Of a DNA stretch of 46,784 bases, positions 15,975-25,297 are shown in pieces. Origin of the DNA: Microbacterium album (lineage in GTDB: Bacteria > Actinomycetota > Actinomycetes > Actinomycetales > Microbacteriaceae); contig NZ_BMJY01000008.1 in assembly GCF_014643695.1 (NCBI RefSeq), forward strand, positions 72,057-118,840, read 5' to 3'. The number at the start of each line of letters is the position of its first letter. Positions within the stretch are counted from its first letter, which is position 1. Made by a program: the position numbers and the translations under genes. The notes below the pieces were generated by a model. It saw nothing but the letters and a program-made list of their open reading frames with translations, was not told where the DNA came from and ran no database searches.

Positions 15975-16592
15975 TCACGTCGGGGAGAGATCCCGTGACA
16001 ATGCGCCGCCGACCGGCCCGCCGCTCGCGCTGCGGGTGAGGAGCAGATCGCGCACGTCGGAGATCGCGAGCTCGATGCGCCCGTGTACGCGCGGGTTCAG
16101 GAGGATCGTGCCGTCGAAGTCGCCCGCGGAGGCGAACACGGCGACCGGCAGCGTCAGCGCTTGGAAGAACCCGAACAGCGGCCGCAGGGCGTGCTCGAGC
16201 ACCAGGGCGTGATGTTCGCCTCCGCCGGTCGCCAGCAGCAGCACGGGCCTGTTCGCCAGCGCGTACTGGTCGACGAGGTCGAAGAGGTGCTTGAACAATC
16301 CGGGGTATGACCCGCGGAAGACGGGCGTGGCCGCGATGAGGAGGTCGGCCTCCTCGATCCGGCGCAGCAGCACGTCGACCTCCGGGGAGACCGCTTCGCG
16401 CTCGAGGGCACCGGAGAAGCCGGGGCCGAGGCGGGCGACGTCGACGCGCTCGGCGTCGACCGTTACGCCCTCGCCGTCGAGCGATGCACGCAGCGCGTCG
16501 ACGGCCACCTCGGTCAGCGCCGCGGTTCTGGACCTCTCGCTCGGACTGCCGTTGACGACCACGACGCGCAGGGAGCGGCCCGGCGCGGTCAT
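15975..16592 (-). CDS. NADPH-dependent FMN reductase (flavodoxin-like)
   Basis: 205 residues, flavodoxin-like fold. Seen: N-terminal beta strand and phosphate-binding loop VVVNGSPSERSRT (about 10-23), the middle motif TPVFRGSYPGLFKHLFDLVD (about 109-128) typical of SsuE/MsuE-type reductases, and LLATGGGEHHAL (about 138-149). It supplies reduced flavin, presumably FMNH2, to the luciferase-like monooxygenase encoded directly upstream, whose stop overlaps this gene's ATG in ATGA. The pair resembles two-component flavin-dependent monooxygenases for organosulfur compounds or other small molecules; the substrate is not known. Confidence 0.88.
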   Translation of the reverse strand: MTAPGRSLRVVVVNGSPSERSRTAALTEVAVDALRASLDGEGVTVDAERVDVARLGPGFSGALEREAVSPEVDVLLRRIEEADLLIAATPVFRGSYPGLFKHLFDLVDQYALANRPVLLLATGGGEHHALVLEHALRPLFGFFQALTLPVAVFASAGDFDGTILLNPRVHGRIELAISDVRDLLLTRSASGGPVGGALSRDLSPT

Positions 16593-17707
16593 GCGGCCCC
16601 CACGCGTCGGGAGGCGACCTCGCGGCGGACGACGGGCGCCACCTCGGTGCCGAGCAGCTCGATCGCCTGCAGCACGTCCTTCTGCGGCATTCCGCCGAAG
16701 CCGATCTGGATCAAGGCCCGATCGAGGCCGTAGACCTCGTGATACGCCATCAGCTTGTCGATCACCTCCTGCGGGCTGCCGACCACCAGGCCGGCGGGGG
16801 GAGAGGTCTGGGCATCGAATACTCCTCGCGTCAGCGGGAAGCCCTGGCCGCGCTGGTGGTTGTTGTCCATCATCCCGCGCGCGAAGTAGGGGTACATGGT
16901 GTCGCGGGCGCCCTGGCTGGTGCGGCCGATGTAGCCGTGCAGGTTGATGCTCGTGCGCAGCGACGCGACATCGTGCCCCGCCTCGGCGGCAGCCGTCCGG
17001 TACAGGTCGAGCGTCCGCTGGTGGAGCGTCAGGGGCCCCATGAGCAGGGCCATGGCCATCGGCAGGCCGAGTCGGCCGGTCGTGATCGCGGAGGCGGCGG
17101 TGCCGCCGACGCCTACCCAGATGGGCAGCTGGGCCTGGAGGGACCGGGGTCCGATGTCGGCCGCGTCGAGGGCGGGGCGAAACCTGCCCGACCAGGTGAT
17201 CGGGTTCTGCGCGCGGATCTTCAACAGCAGGTCGAGCTTCTCGCGGAAGAGGTCGGCATAGTCGCGAAGGTCGTAGCCGAACAGCGGGAACGACTCGGTG
17301 TACGAGCCGCGGCCGGCGATGATCTCGGCACGCCCGCCGGAGAACTGGTCCAAGGTCGCGAACTGCTCCCACACCCGCACGGGATCGTCCGAGCTGAGCA
17401 CGGTGACGGAACTGGTCAGCCGGATGCGCTCGGTCGCCTCCGCCGCCGCGGCGAGCACCATCGCCGGCGCGGACCCGACGAAGTCGGTGCGGTGATGCTC
17501 TCCGACCGCGAACAGGTCGAGGCCCACCCGGTCGGCGAGTCGCGCCTGCTCGATGGTCTCGCGCGCCCGCTGATGGGCGGAGGGGACGGCGCCGGTGGCT
17601 GGGTCCGCCGTGATCTCGACGAAGGTCATGTGCCCGAGCTCGAACGCTGCACGCTTCGCCCCTCGAGTCATGCTCGCCGTCCGCTCGCTGCTGTGTGAGT
17701 CGCTCAT
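16589..17707 (-). CDS. LLM-class flavin-dependent oxidoreductase (luciferase-like monooxygenase)
   Basis: 372 residues, TIM-barrel bacterial-luciferase fold. Seen: LADRVGLDLFAVGEHHRTDFVGSAP-type core (about 56-80; EHH motif), ATERIRLTSSVTVLSSDDPVRV, the strand with DQFSGGRAEIIAGRGSY, and LPIWVGVGGT in the second half. It needs reduced flavin, most likely from the reductase gene that follows with a 4-base overlap. ATG at 17707 has GAAGGGAAGCAGG upstream. It is divergent from a MarR gene, and a palindrome lies between them, so it is probably controlled by that MarR protein. The family is broad, so no substrate is proposed. Confidence 0.88.
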   Translation of the reverse strand: MSDSHSSERTASMTRGAKRAAFELGHMTFVEITADPATGAVPSAHQRARETIEQARLADRVGLDLFAVGEHHRTDFVGSAPAMVLAAAAEATERIRLTSSVTVLSSDDPVRVWEQFATLDQFSGGRAEIIAGRGSYTESFPLFGYDLRDYADLFREKLDLLLKIRAQNPITWSGRFRPALDAADIGPRSLQAQLPIWVGVGGTAASAITTGRLGLPMAMALLMGPLTLHQRTLDLYRTAAAEAGHDVASLRTSINLHGYIGRTSQGARDTMYPYFARGMMDNNHQRGQGFPLTRGVFDAQTSPPAGLVVGSPQEVIDKLMAYHEVYGLDRALIQIGFGGMPQKDVLQAIELLGTEVAPVVRREVASRRVGAA

Positions 17708-17778
17708 TCCTGCTTCCCTTCTCGTCGGGCTCGGTGTCGGCCGATGCCGCGGCGCGGCGTGCCCTTGCCGCCTATAAC

Positions 17779-17796
17779 TATCTGCGCAGGCAGATA
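17779..17796. promoter_or_regulatory. Candidate MarR operator in the divergent promoter
   Basis: Perfect inverted repeat TATCTGC-GCAG-GCAGATA. It sits 72 bases before the LLM start and 46 bases before the MarR ATG. A related half-site, GTCTGCGC, lies nearer the MarR gene. Size and position fit a MarR-type operator controlling both directions. Confidence 0.6.
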
Positions 17797-17829
17797 TTCC
17801 GAATGCGCGACTGTCTGCGCGGGTGGAGA

Positions 17830-17835
17830 TACAGT
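17830..17835 (+). promoter_or_regulatory. -10 element of a leaderless promoter for the MarR gene
   Basis: TACAGT ends six bases before the ATG at 17842; no SD is present, which fits leaderless translation. Confidence 0.5.
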
Positions 17836-17841
17836 TCATCC

Positions 17842-18291
17842 ATGCCGTCGCCGCGCCTGACACCGCTCGAAGACGACGCCTGGCAGGGGTTCCTCTACGC
17901 GCACGACCGGATCTGGCGCGAGATCGAGGCCGGGCTCGCGCCCCTCGGGGTGAGCATGGCCGAGTACAGCGTGCTGGCGCTCCTCGCCCGCGCCGGCGAG
18001 GAGGGCATGCGGATGTCGGACCTCGCGAGGCGCCGCGTGATGTCCACCGGCGGATTCACCCGTCTGGCGGACCGGCTCGAGCGGCGCGGCCTGATCGCGC
18101 GCCGCCGCGCGGCCGAGGACGGCCGCGGCTACGTCGCCACCCTCACGAAGGACGGGCGGTCCGTGCTGCGGAAAGCGTGGCGCCAGCAGCACAACGACCT
18201 GCGCCGCCTGTTCCTCGACCGTCTCGATGAGACGGACCTGCAGGACCTGGTCCGCATCTGGGCGCGGCTGGGGGAGGACGCGCGCGACTGA
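17842..18291 (+). CDS. MarR-family transcriptional regulator
   Basis: 149 residues. Winged HTH at about 35-100: VSMAEYSVLALLARAG, LARRRVMSTGGFTRLADRLERRGLI as the DNA-reading helix region, then the wing with EDGRGYVATLTKDG. Divergent from the LLM monooxygenase/flavin reductase pair, with a perfect palindrome between them, so most likely a repressor that responds to the monooxygenase substrate (inference). The start ATG at 17842 is preferred because a TACAGT -10 hexamer lies six bases upstream; frames further upstream run through the operator. Confidence 0.88.
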   Translation: MPSPRLTPLEDDAWQGFLYAHDRIWREIEAGLAPLGVSMAEYSVLALLARAGEEGMRMSDLARRRVMSTGGFTRLADRLERRGLIARRRAAEDGRGYVATLTKDGRSVLRKAWRQQHNDLRRLFLDRLDETDLQDLVRIWARLGEDARD

Positions 18292-18329
18292 CGAGCGCCG
18301 GCGCGGTCCGTGCCACGGTGCGCCCCGTA

Positions 18330-18361
18330 GCCCGGCGTCGACGCGTTCGCCGACGCCGGGC
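18330..18361. terminator. Bidirectional terminator between convergent genes
   Basis: GCCCGGCGTCG (18330-18340) and CGACGCCGGGC (18351-18361) form a perfect 11-base-pair stem with a 10-base loop, placed between the MarR stop and the stop of the convergent DUF4287-like gene. Confidence 0.7.
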
Positions 18362-18366
18362 CACGC

Positions 18367-19041
18367 TCACTGTGCGGCGAGGTCGTCCAGCCAGTCGCTC
18401 CAGTAGCGCTTCCAGGACTCTGCGGTCGCCACGTCGGGGAGCTTCTCGTGGGTGACGACGAGTGCGCAGCCGGTCGCGGTTTGTTCGATGCGGAACTGAA
18501 GGATGCCCGCTTCCTCGCCGGACGCGGCGTCGACGATCGCGAACCGGGGCGCCTTCGCAGCCGGCCGGGATCGCGCGGTCGAGAGCAGGCCCGGCAGGAG
18601 ACCCGCCCGGGCGTCGTCGTCGTCCAGCAGCGATCGCAGCGCGGCTCCGTCCAGATCGAGGGTCCTGGTGCGCGAGACGGTGAAGGTGCCGTCCTTCATC
18701 TGTCCGGGCAGCCGGAGACCCGTGATCCGCTCATAGCCGACGGTGACGCCCTGCGCCCACCAGGCGTCCACCCCGTGCTCCTGCTCCACCCAGGCCGCGA
18801 TGGCGCTGTGCCCGGCGTCGCGACCGGGCCCGGCATCGATGAGCGCGACCCACTCGGCCCAGTCGTGCCCGGTCTTCTCGCGGATCCTGGCGTCGCCGAT
18901 CTCGGGTTCCGAGACCCACCCGGGCTTGTCCGGCATCGGCGCGCGCTTCGCCAGCATCGCTCGGCGGGCTGCGGCGTAGCGCTCACCGGTTCGGGCCATG
19001 CGCGCTCGGACGCGCTTCTTGAAGAATTCCTGCGTGGTCAT
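18367..19041 (-). CDS. DUF4287-like protein with C-terminal START/AHSA1-like region
   Basis: 224 residues. Residues about 50-105 (GHDWAEWVALIDAGP..., HSAIAAWVEQEHGVDAWWAQGVTVGYER) match the DUF4287 pattern, a small helical domain of unknown function. Residues about 115-220 look like an SRPBCC/START-type beta-helix fold (TFTVSRTRTLDL, then GILQFRIEQTATGCALVVTHEKL, ending in an amphipathic helix ESWKRYWSDWLDDL), similar to other DUF4287 fusions. A basic N-terminal helix (MTTQEFFKKRVRARMART) precedes. It may bind a small hydrophobic ligand, but no function is established. ATG at 19041; divergent from mdh. Confidence 0.7.
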   Translation of the reverse strand: MTTQEFFKKRVRARMARTGERYAAARRAMLAKRAPMPDKPGWVSEPEIGDARIREKTGHDWAEWVALIDAGPGRDAGHSAIAAWVEQEHGVDAWWAQGVTVGYERITGLRLPGQMKDGTFTVSRTRTLDLDGAALRSLLDDDDARAGLLPGLLSTARSRPAAKAPRFAIVDAASGEEAGILQFRIEQTATGCALVVTHEKLPDVATAESWKRYWSDWLDDLAAQ

Positions 19042-19300
19042 GCGGTTCTCCGTCGCTCCGGCGCACTCCACCGACCCGCACCCTCGGGAGCTGCCCCGGT
19101 TGACGTGTCCGGATGATCCCAACGCCGAGCACTCGAGGTCCCCTTTGCCTCCGCCGCCGTGGCGACCTCCGGTGGCGCGGGCACCGGATGATGGAGGTTC
19201 GGCGAGGCGTATCGCCGGGCACCAGGATAGCGCCGCCGGAACGCGGTGTGCATCCCTGTCCTTGCGGGCACTGCATCTCGCTTTCGTCGGCGGGGAGCCG

Positions 19301-20641
<1,341 letters not shown>

Positions 20642-20660
20642 TGAAGCCGCCGCTGCCTGC

Positions 20661-21233
20661 TCAGTCGCGTCGGCGGAGCCGCCGCCACAGACCCTGACGC
20701 GGGCGCTCGTCGGTCGCGTCTCGCTCCTCCTGCACGGCGCGAGCGCGCGCCTCGCGCCGTGCCTGCCACGCCGCGACCTCGGCGTCGACGTCGCGCGTCG
20801 GCGTGACGACGGGTGGGCCGCCGAGCAGCTGCATGCGCGCGTAGCGGATCCGCCGGTTGAAGTCCTCGAGCGTCTCGCGCACGTCCGCCTCGCGCGTGAG
20901 CGCGTCGAGCCGCTCATCGAGCTCGGCGTTCTCGACGCGCAGCGCGAGCGCGGGCGGGCCGAGTCCGCGCAGCTGCTCGCTCTCGATCTTGCGGCGGATC
21001 CACCAGTCCGGATCGTGGCCGGTTCCGAGTCCCGTGAGCGGTTTGCCGGCACCGGGCAGATCGTCGAAGTCGCCGCGGCGGATCGCATGGCGGATCGCCT
21101 GCTCCACGATGGCCGCGCGCTCCTCGGGCGTCGACCAGGCCGGCGTCGCGCGGTCCTCGTGCGCGTCCCGCTCCTCGGGCGGGAGGTCCCGCTCCATCCG
21201 GTAGCGGTGAGCGGCTTCGCGCGGATCCGACAT
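20661..21233 (-). CDS. DUF1992 (DnaJ-homologue domain) protein
   Basis: 190 residues. The DUF1992 core at about 35-105 is clear: AIVEQAIRHAIRRGDFDDLPGAGKPL, then HDPDWWIRRKIESEQL. The rest is a helical, charged region (about 105-190) ending in a basic tail WRRLRRRD. This domain is widespread in bacteria and is named after a loose similarity to DnaJ-associated proteins; no biochemical role is established. ATG at 21233 is preceded by GGAGGTG, a strong SD. 121 bases separate its stop from the next small minus-strand gene, so co-transcription is possible. Confidence 0.82.
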   Translation of the reverse strand: MSDPREAAHRYRMERDLPPEERDAHEDRATPAWSTPEERAAIVEQAIRHAIRRGDFDDLPGAGKPLTGLGTGHDPDWWIRRKIESEQLRGLGPPALALRVENAELDERLDALTREADVRETLEDFNRRIRYARMQLLGGPPVVTPTRDVDAEVAAWQARREARARAVQEERDATDERPRQGLWRRLRRRD

Positions 21234-21309
21234 GGCACACCTCCGAGACGTCTCGGTCCACCCAGGCTACGCCCGCCCGGGACGGTGGGCGCTTCGCGGA
21301 CGCGTCTGC

Positions 21310-22020
21310 TCAGGCGAAGCGAAGCGGATTCCAGTGGCCGGGGCTCTCCAGCTCCGCGTAGCGCACGTCGGCCTCACCCGGGCGGACGGATGCGACGCAC
21401 GCCAGCAGGGACAGCGTCGGGTACCCGTGCGCCCGGTTGTCCCGGACGATCGCGCGGTCGTCCGAGGGCGACAGGCGCGCGGTCGCGGCCAGCACCTCGC
21501 GCCACGGCTCCCACCACGCATCGCCGGGGACATCCGTGGGGGCCTCCGTGAAGGCGCCCAGCCACATGCGGATCCGCGCGGTGGTGGGATCGTCCACGTC
21601 GTCGTGGGCGAGCATGTGGGTGCCCGGGCCGAGCGTCACGCGGCGCAGGTCGTGGCCGTCCCACCCGGTTGCGGTCACGGTGGTCCCGTCCACCTCGACG
21701 AGGTTGAAGCCGAGCGTGCGGGGGCGTCCGGTCGGGGCCGCACCCTCGACCGAGTCCAGCACGATCCCACCGCGCGACTCGATCGCGTCGGCGGGAAGAT
21801 CCGGATCGCCGGCGCGATTGAGGAGCACGGCGAGGCGGCCCGGCTTCGCGGCGAGCCACGCGCCGCCGGCCAGCCGATCCTGCACGCCCACCACGCCCGG
21901 GCGGTCCGGCCACCAGGCGCCGAGCGGGTTCCAGGGGCGATGCGGATCCTCGTCACGCACCGCGAGCAGGCGCACGGGCTCGTGGGGGGAGGCGGGGACG
22001 CGGACGACGACGGTGCACAT
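21310..22020 (-). CDS. NRDE-family (TANGO2-like) protein
   Basis: 236 residues. The sequence starts MCTVVV, and after Met removal Cys2 would be the N-terminal residue, as expected for this Ntn-hydrolase-like family. The segments RDEDPHRPWNPLGAWWPDRPGVVGVQDRLAGG-type (about 22-53; the N-R/DE motif is RDE at 22-24) and LLNRAG (about 66-71) are characteristic. TANGO2 homologues have been linked to lipid and haem handling in eukaryotes; the bacterial role is unknown. ATG at 22020. It diverges from coaBC with about 100 bases between them. Confidence 0.8.
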   Translation of the reverse strand: MCTVVVRVPASPHEPVRLLAVRDEDPHRPWNPLGAWWPDRPGVVGVQDRLAGGAWLAAKPGRLAVLLNRAGDPDLPADAIESRGGIVLDSVEGAAPTGRPRTLGFNLVEVDGTTVTATGWDGHDLRRVTLGPGTHMLAHDDVDDPTTARIRMWLGAFTEAPTDVPGDAWWEPWREVLAATARLSPSDDRAIVRDNRAHGYPTLSLLACVASVRPGEADVRYAELESPGHWNPLRFA

Positions 22021-22119
22021 GGCGATCCGCACCAGCCTATGCACCGGTCCGGAGCGGTGGGGTCTCGACACGAAGACAGGGGGCGCCGCGCCGGTCCCGG
22101 AATGGGAGAATCGCACCCG

Positions 22120-23328
22120 ATGAACATCGTCGTGGGGGTCACCGGCGGGATCGCCGCATACAAGACCGTGCATCTCGTGCGCCTGCTCGTGAAGGACGGG
22201 CACGAGGTGCACGTCGTGCCGACCGAGGATGCGCTGCGCTTCGTCGGCGCGCCCACCTGGGAGGCGATCAGCCGCCATCCTGTGACGACGTCCGTGCACG
22301 ACGACGTTGCGCAGGTGCGGCACGTCGCGCTCGGCCAGGCGGCCGACCTCGTCGTCGTCGCGCCGGCCACCGCCAACACGCTCGCCAAGATGGCGGCGGG
22401 GCTCGCGGGGGATCTGCTCGGCACGACCCTGCTCGCGACGCGCGCGCCGGTCCTGGTCGCGCCCGCGATGCACATGGAGATGTGGCTGCACCCGGCGACG
22501 CAGGCGAACGTCACCACGCTCGCCGAACGCGGGGTCCGGATCATCGGGCCCGACAGCGGGCAGCTCACGGGGGCCGACAGCGGGCCGGGCCGCATGAGCG
22601 AGCCGGAGGCGATCCACGCCGAGATCGCGCGCCTGCTCGCGGCCGGCCGCGACCTCGCCGGGCTGCGCATCGCCGTCTCGGCGGGCGGCACCCGCGAGCC
22701 CATCGACCCGGTGCGCTTCATCGGCAATCGCTCCAGCGGACGGCAGGGCATCGCGGTCGCGCTCGCCGCAGCCGAGCGCGGCGCCGACGTGACGCTCGTC
22801 GCCGCGCACATCGACGGCGCCGTGCTGGCCGACGTGCGCGGCCGCGCCCGGATCCGGCTCGAGCACGCCGGCACCGCGTCCGAGCTGGGGGAGCGGATGA
22901 CCGCGCTCGCCCAGGAGAGCGACGTCGTGATCATGACCGCCGCCGTGGCCGACTACCGCGTCGCGAGGGTGTCGGATCACAAGCTGACGAAGGACGACGG
23001 CGCGCCCCGCATCGAGCTGGTCGAGAACGCCGACATCCTCGCCGGCCTCGCCGCCGGGCGCCGCTCCGGGCAGACCATCGTCGGTTTCGCGGCCGAGATG
23101 CCGACCGACGACGAGAGCGTGATCGAGCGCGGCATCCGCAAGCGCCGCCGCAAGGGCGCCGACCTGCTCGCGGTCAACGAGGTCGGCTGGCAGGCGGGCT
23201 TCGAGCGCGCCGACAACACGGTGTCGATCATCGGTCCCGACGACGCGGTCGTCGCGACCGTCTCGGGCTCCAAGCGTGAGGTCGCCGACGCGCTGCTCGA
23301 CGCCGTCCTCGCGGCGCGCGCGTCCTGA
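22120..23328 (+). CDS. coaBC: Bifunctional phosphopantothenoylcysteine decarboxylase/phosphopantothenate-cysteine ligase
   Basis: Two steps of coenzyme A synthesis on one polypeptide of 402 residues. N-terminal CoaC flavoprotein (about 1-180): VGVTGGIAAYK, APATANTLAKMAAGLAGDLL for FMN binding, and PAMHMEMWLHP. C-terminal CoaB ligase (about 185-400): SAGGTREPIDPVRFIGNRSSG (substrate and CTP site), MTAAVADYR, and LVENADILAGL. Odd point: the flap that carries the catalytic Cys in E. coli Dfp reads GQLTGADSGPGRM here, and the whole protein contains no cysteine. ATG at 22120. The gene is single, divergent from the NRDE gene. Confidence 0.95.
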   Translation: MNIVVGVTGGIAAYKTVHLVRLLVKDGHEVHVVPTEDALRFVGAPTWEAISRHPVTTSVHDDVAQVRHVALGQAADLVVVAPATANTLAKMAAGLAGDLLGTTLLATRAPVLVAPAMHMEMWLHPATQANVTTLAERGVRIIGPDSGQLTGADSGPGRMSEPEAIHAEIARLLAAGRDLAGLRIAVSAGGTREPIDPVRFIGNRSSGRQGIAVALAAAERGADVTLVAAHIDGAVLADVRGRARIRLEHAGTASELGERMTALAQESDVVIMTAAVADYRVARVSDHKLTKDDGAPRIELVENADILAGLAAGRRSGQTIVGFAAEMPTDDESVIERGIRKRRRKGADLLAVNEVGWQAGFERADNTVSIIGPDDAVVATVSGSKREVADALLDAVLAARAS

Positions 23329-23334
23329 TCCCAC

Positions 23335-23455
23335 CCGCCGATCCGAAGCGATCCGCGGATCCGAACACCGCCGGATCCGGATCCGTCTTCGGATGTGCAG
23401 ATCCGTTCGGGATCGGCGATCGGGCCGGCCGTCGATCCGCGCCCGCGGCCGGGAG
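23335..23455 (+). repeat. Cluster of GATCCG/GATCGG hexamers in the coaBC-AKR intergenic region
   Basis: About nine copies of GATCCG or GATCGG occur irregularly within roughly 115 bases, some in adjacent or palindromic arrangement (CGGATCCG). Could fold into several alternative hairpins and may serve as terminator or protein-binding region; no known element is recognised. Confidence 0.4.
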
Positions 23456-23462
23456 CCGCCGT

Positions 23463-23468
23463 TAGGCT
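23463..23468 (+). promoter_or_regulatory. -10 element of a leaderless promoter for the aldo/keto reductase gene
   Basis: TAGGCT ends six bases before the ATG at 23475; no SD. Confidence 0.5.
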
Positions 23469-23474
23469 CGTGCC

Positions 23475-24314
23475 ATGGCGACCATCGACATCCCCGCGAT
23501 CACGCTCAACGACGGCACCGCGTTCGCCGAGCTCGGGCTCGGCACGTACAAGCTGACGGGGGAGGAGGGGATCGCCGCGATCGAGGCGGGGATCCGCACG
23601 GGCTACCGCGTGCTCGATACGGCCGTCAACTACGGCAACGAACGCGAGGTCGGAGAGGCCGTGCGCCGCAGCGGCGTCGACCGCGACGAGCTGATCGTCA
23701 CGACCAAGATCCCGGGCCGGCACCACGGATACGAGGAGGCGATCGCGAGCGCGCGCGAGTCGAACGCGACGCTCGGCCTCGGCCGCATCGACCTCCTCCT
23801 CATCCACTGGCCCAATCCGCGCGTCGACAAGTACGTCGAGACGTACCGCGGCATGATCGCGCTGCGCGACGAGGGGCTCGTGCGGTCGGTGGGCGTGTCG
23901 AACTTCACCGAGCCCATGCTGCAGCGACTGATGGACGAGACGGGCGTCGTGCCCGCCGTGAACCAGATCGAGCTGCACCCCTATTTCCCGCAGGCGGCCC
24001 TGCGCGCGTTCCACGCCGAGCACGGCATCCGCACCGAGAGCTGGAGCCCCCTCGCGCGCCGCAGCGAGCTGCTGACGGAACCTCTCATCCGCGACCTGGC
24101 CGAGGTCTACCGGGTCAGCCCGACGCAGATCGTGCTGCGCTGGCACGTGCAGCTGGGCGCCACGCCGATCCCCAAGTCGGCCGACCCGGCGCGTCAGCGC
24201 GAGAACGCCGACGTGTTCGGCTTCGCGCTCGACGACGATCACGTCGAGGCGGTCTCACGTCTCGAGCGCGGCCGGCTCTGGGACGGCGACCCGGACACCC
24301 ACGAGGAGTTCTGA
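23475..24314 (+). CDS. Aldo/keto reductase
   Basis: NADPH-dependent carbonyl reductase of the AKR superfamily, (beta/alpha)8 barrel, 279 residues. The catalytic tetrad is seen as Asp48 (VLDTAVNYG), Tyr53, Lys78 (TTKIPG) and His111 (LLIHWPNP). VGVSNFTEPML and the cofactor segment IPKSADPARQRENADVFGF are also typical. It resembles the 2,5-diketo-gluconate reductase/AKR5 type; the physiological substrate cannot be told. Start ATG at 23475 with a TAGGCT -10 hexamer six bases upstream. Monocistronic. Confidence 0.92.
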   Translation: MATIDIPAITLNDGTAFAELGLGTYKLTGEEGIAAIEAGIRTGYRVLDTAVNYGNEREVGEAVRRSGVDRDELIVTTKIPGRHHGYEEAIASARESNATLGLGRIDLLLIHWPNPRVDKYVETYRGMIALRDEGLVRSVGVSNFTEPMLQRLMDETGVVPAVNQIELHPYFPQAALRAFHAEHGIRTESWSPLARRSELLTEPLIRDLAEVYRVSPTQIVLRWHVQLGATPIPKSADPARQRENADVFGFALDDDHVEAVSRLERGRLWDGDPDTHEEF

Positions 24315-24329
24315 GGCCCGGCGCGGGCC

Positions 24330-24542
24330 TCAGCGCTTCTTGACGCCGATCAGGAAGTACGCGGCCGGGCCGATCCAGTTCACCAGGATCACCGGGATCC
24401 ACGCGGGCTTCGCGCCGCGCACCTGCTTGTCGGGGCGCGCCCACAGGTCGGAGAACGCCGCCAGGGCGAAGGCGATCTGGACGACGCCGAGCAGGGTCAG
24501 GCCGATCCGTGCGGGGACCGAAGCGCGCTTGTCGCGAGTCAT
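24330..24542 (-). CDS. Small membrane protein with PLDc_N-type domain
   Basis: 70 residues with two hydrophobic helices (about 12-30 and 46-66): RIGLTLLGVVQIAFALAAFSDL and AWIPVILVNWIGPAAYFLIGVKKR. The pattern of a W/P-rich second helix (WIPVILVNWIGPAAYF) fits the PLDc_N (phospholipase D nuclease N-terminal) family of short membrane proteins, which often occur alone without a PLD domain. ATG at 24542 has AGGAGG eight bases upstream. Convergent with the aldo/keto reductase gene. Confidence 0.75.
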   Translation of the reverse strand: MTRDKRASVPARIGLTLLGVVQIAFALAAFSDLWARPDKQVRGAKPAWIPVILVNWIGPAAYFLIGVKKR

Positions 24543-24663
24543 GGTGGTGCCTCCTGTCGTCGGATGCCTCCATCCTCGCGCGATCGGCGCGGCGGCGCAT
24601 CCTCCGGCCGGCTCGCGTCGCACCCCGGGCCCCCGGGGACCGCGGCCAGGACGGATGCGCGCC

Positions 24664-25230
24664 TCATCCGCTCCGGGCGCACAGCCGCGCCACGTGCCGC
24701 GTGGCGATGCGCGCCGCGCGCTCGCTCGGCATCCGCTCCGGCTCGGTGGCGCGGGCGATCGCGAGGCCGTCGAGCAGCGCCAGCAGCTCCGCGGCGTCGT
24801 CCGCGGACGCATGCGGCGCCGCCTGGGTGAGCAGGAGCAGCAGGCCGTGCTCGAGCGTCCTCCACGCGGAGCGGTGGCTCTCCGCGATGACCGGATCATT
24901 GCAGGCGAGCGACGTGAAGGCCAGCCAGACCACCGTGGACTGCCGGGCGTCCTCGTCCACGCCGGCGAGGAGCCGACTGACGGCGATGAGATTCTCCTGC
25001 GGCGCTCGGTCGCGTTCGACGGCGGACAGCAGTCGGGCGGTGAAGCGCTCCGACACGTGCTGCATCGCGGCGTGCACCAGGTCGTTGCGAGTGGCGTACG
25101 CGTGTTGCACGGCTCCGACGGACAGCCCCGCCTCCTCCGCGACGGCGCGTATGCGCAGCCTGTCCACGCCCTGCTCGGCGAGCACGCGAACCACGGCGTC
25201 GAGCACGCGGGTTCGGCTCTCCTCGGTCAT
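24664..25230 (-). CDS. TetR-family transcriptional regulator
   Basis: 188 residues. N-terminal HTH at about 8-50 (TRVLDAVVRVLAEQG, then LRIRAVAEEAGLSVGAVQHAYATRNDLV), C-terminal all-helical ligand domain with the TetR_C pattern of BetI-like proteins (EDARQSTVVWLAFTSLACND). Divergent from the DUF998 membrane-protein gene, with a palindrome on that gene's -10 box, so most likely its repressor and possibly self-regulating. ATG at 25230 follows GGGGAGG. Confidence 0.88.
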   Translation of the reverse strand: MTEESRTRVLDAVVRVLAEQGVDRLRIRAVAEEAGLSVGAVQHAYATRNDLVHAAMQHVSERFTARLLSAVERDRAPQENLIAVSRLLAGVDEDARQSTVVWLAFTSLACNDPVIAESHRSAWRTLEHGLLLLLTQAAPHASADDAAELLALLDGLAIARATEPERMPSERAARIATRHVARLCARSG

Positions 25231-25277
25231 CGCCTCCCCTTCCGCAGCCGTTCGGCAGCCGTTCCGCACCCGCGCAA

Positions 25278-25287
25278 TACATATGTA
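25278..25287. promoter_or_regulatory. Candidate TetR operator overlapping the DUF998 promoter
   Basis: Perfect palindrome TACATATGTA in an otherwise very GC-rich stretch. It overlaps the -10 hexamer TACTGT (25286-25291), which ends six bases before the GTG at 25298, so bound repressor would block that promoter. Confidence 0.5.
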
Positions 25288-25297
25288 CTGTAGTCGG

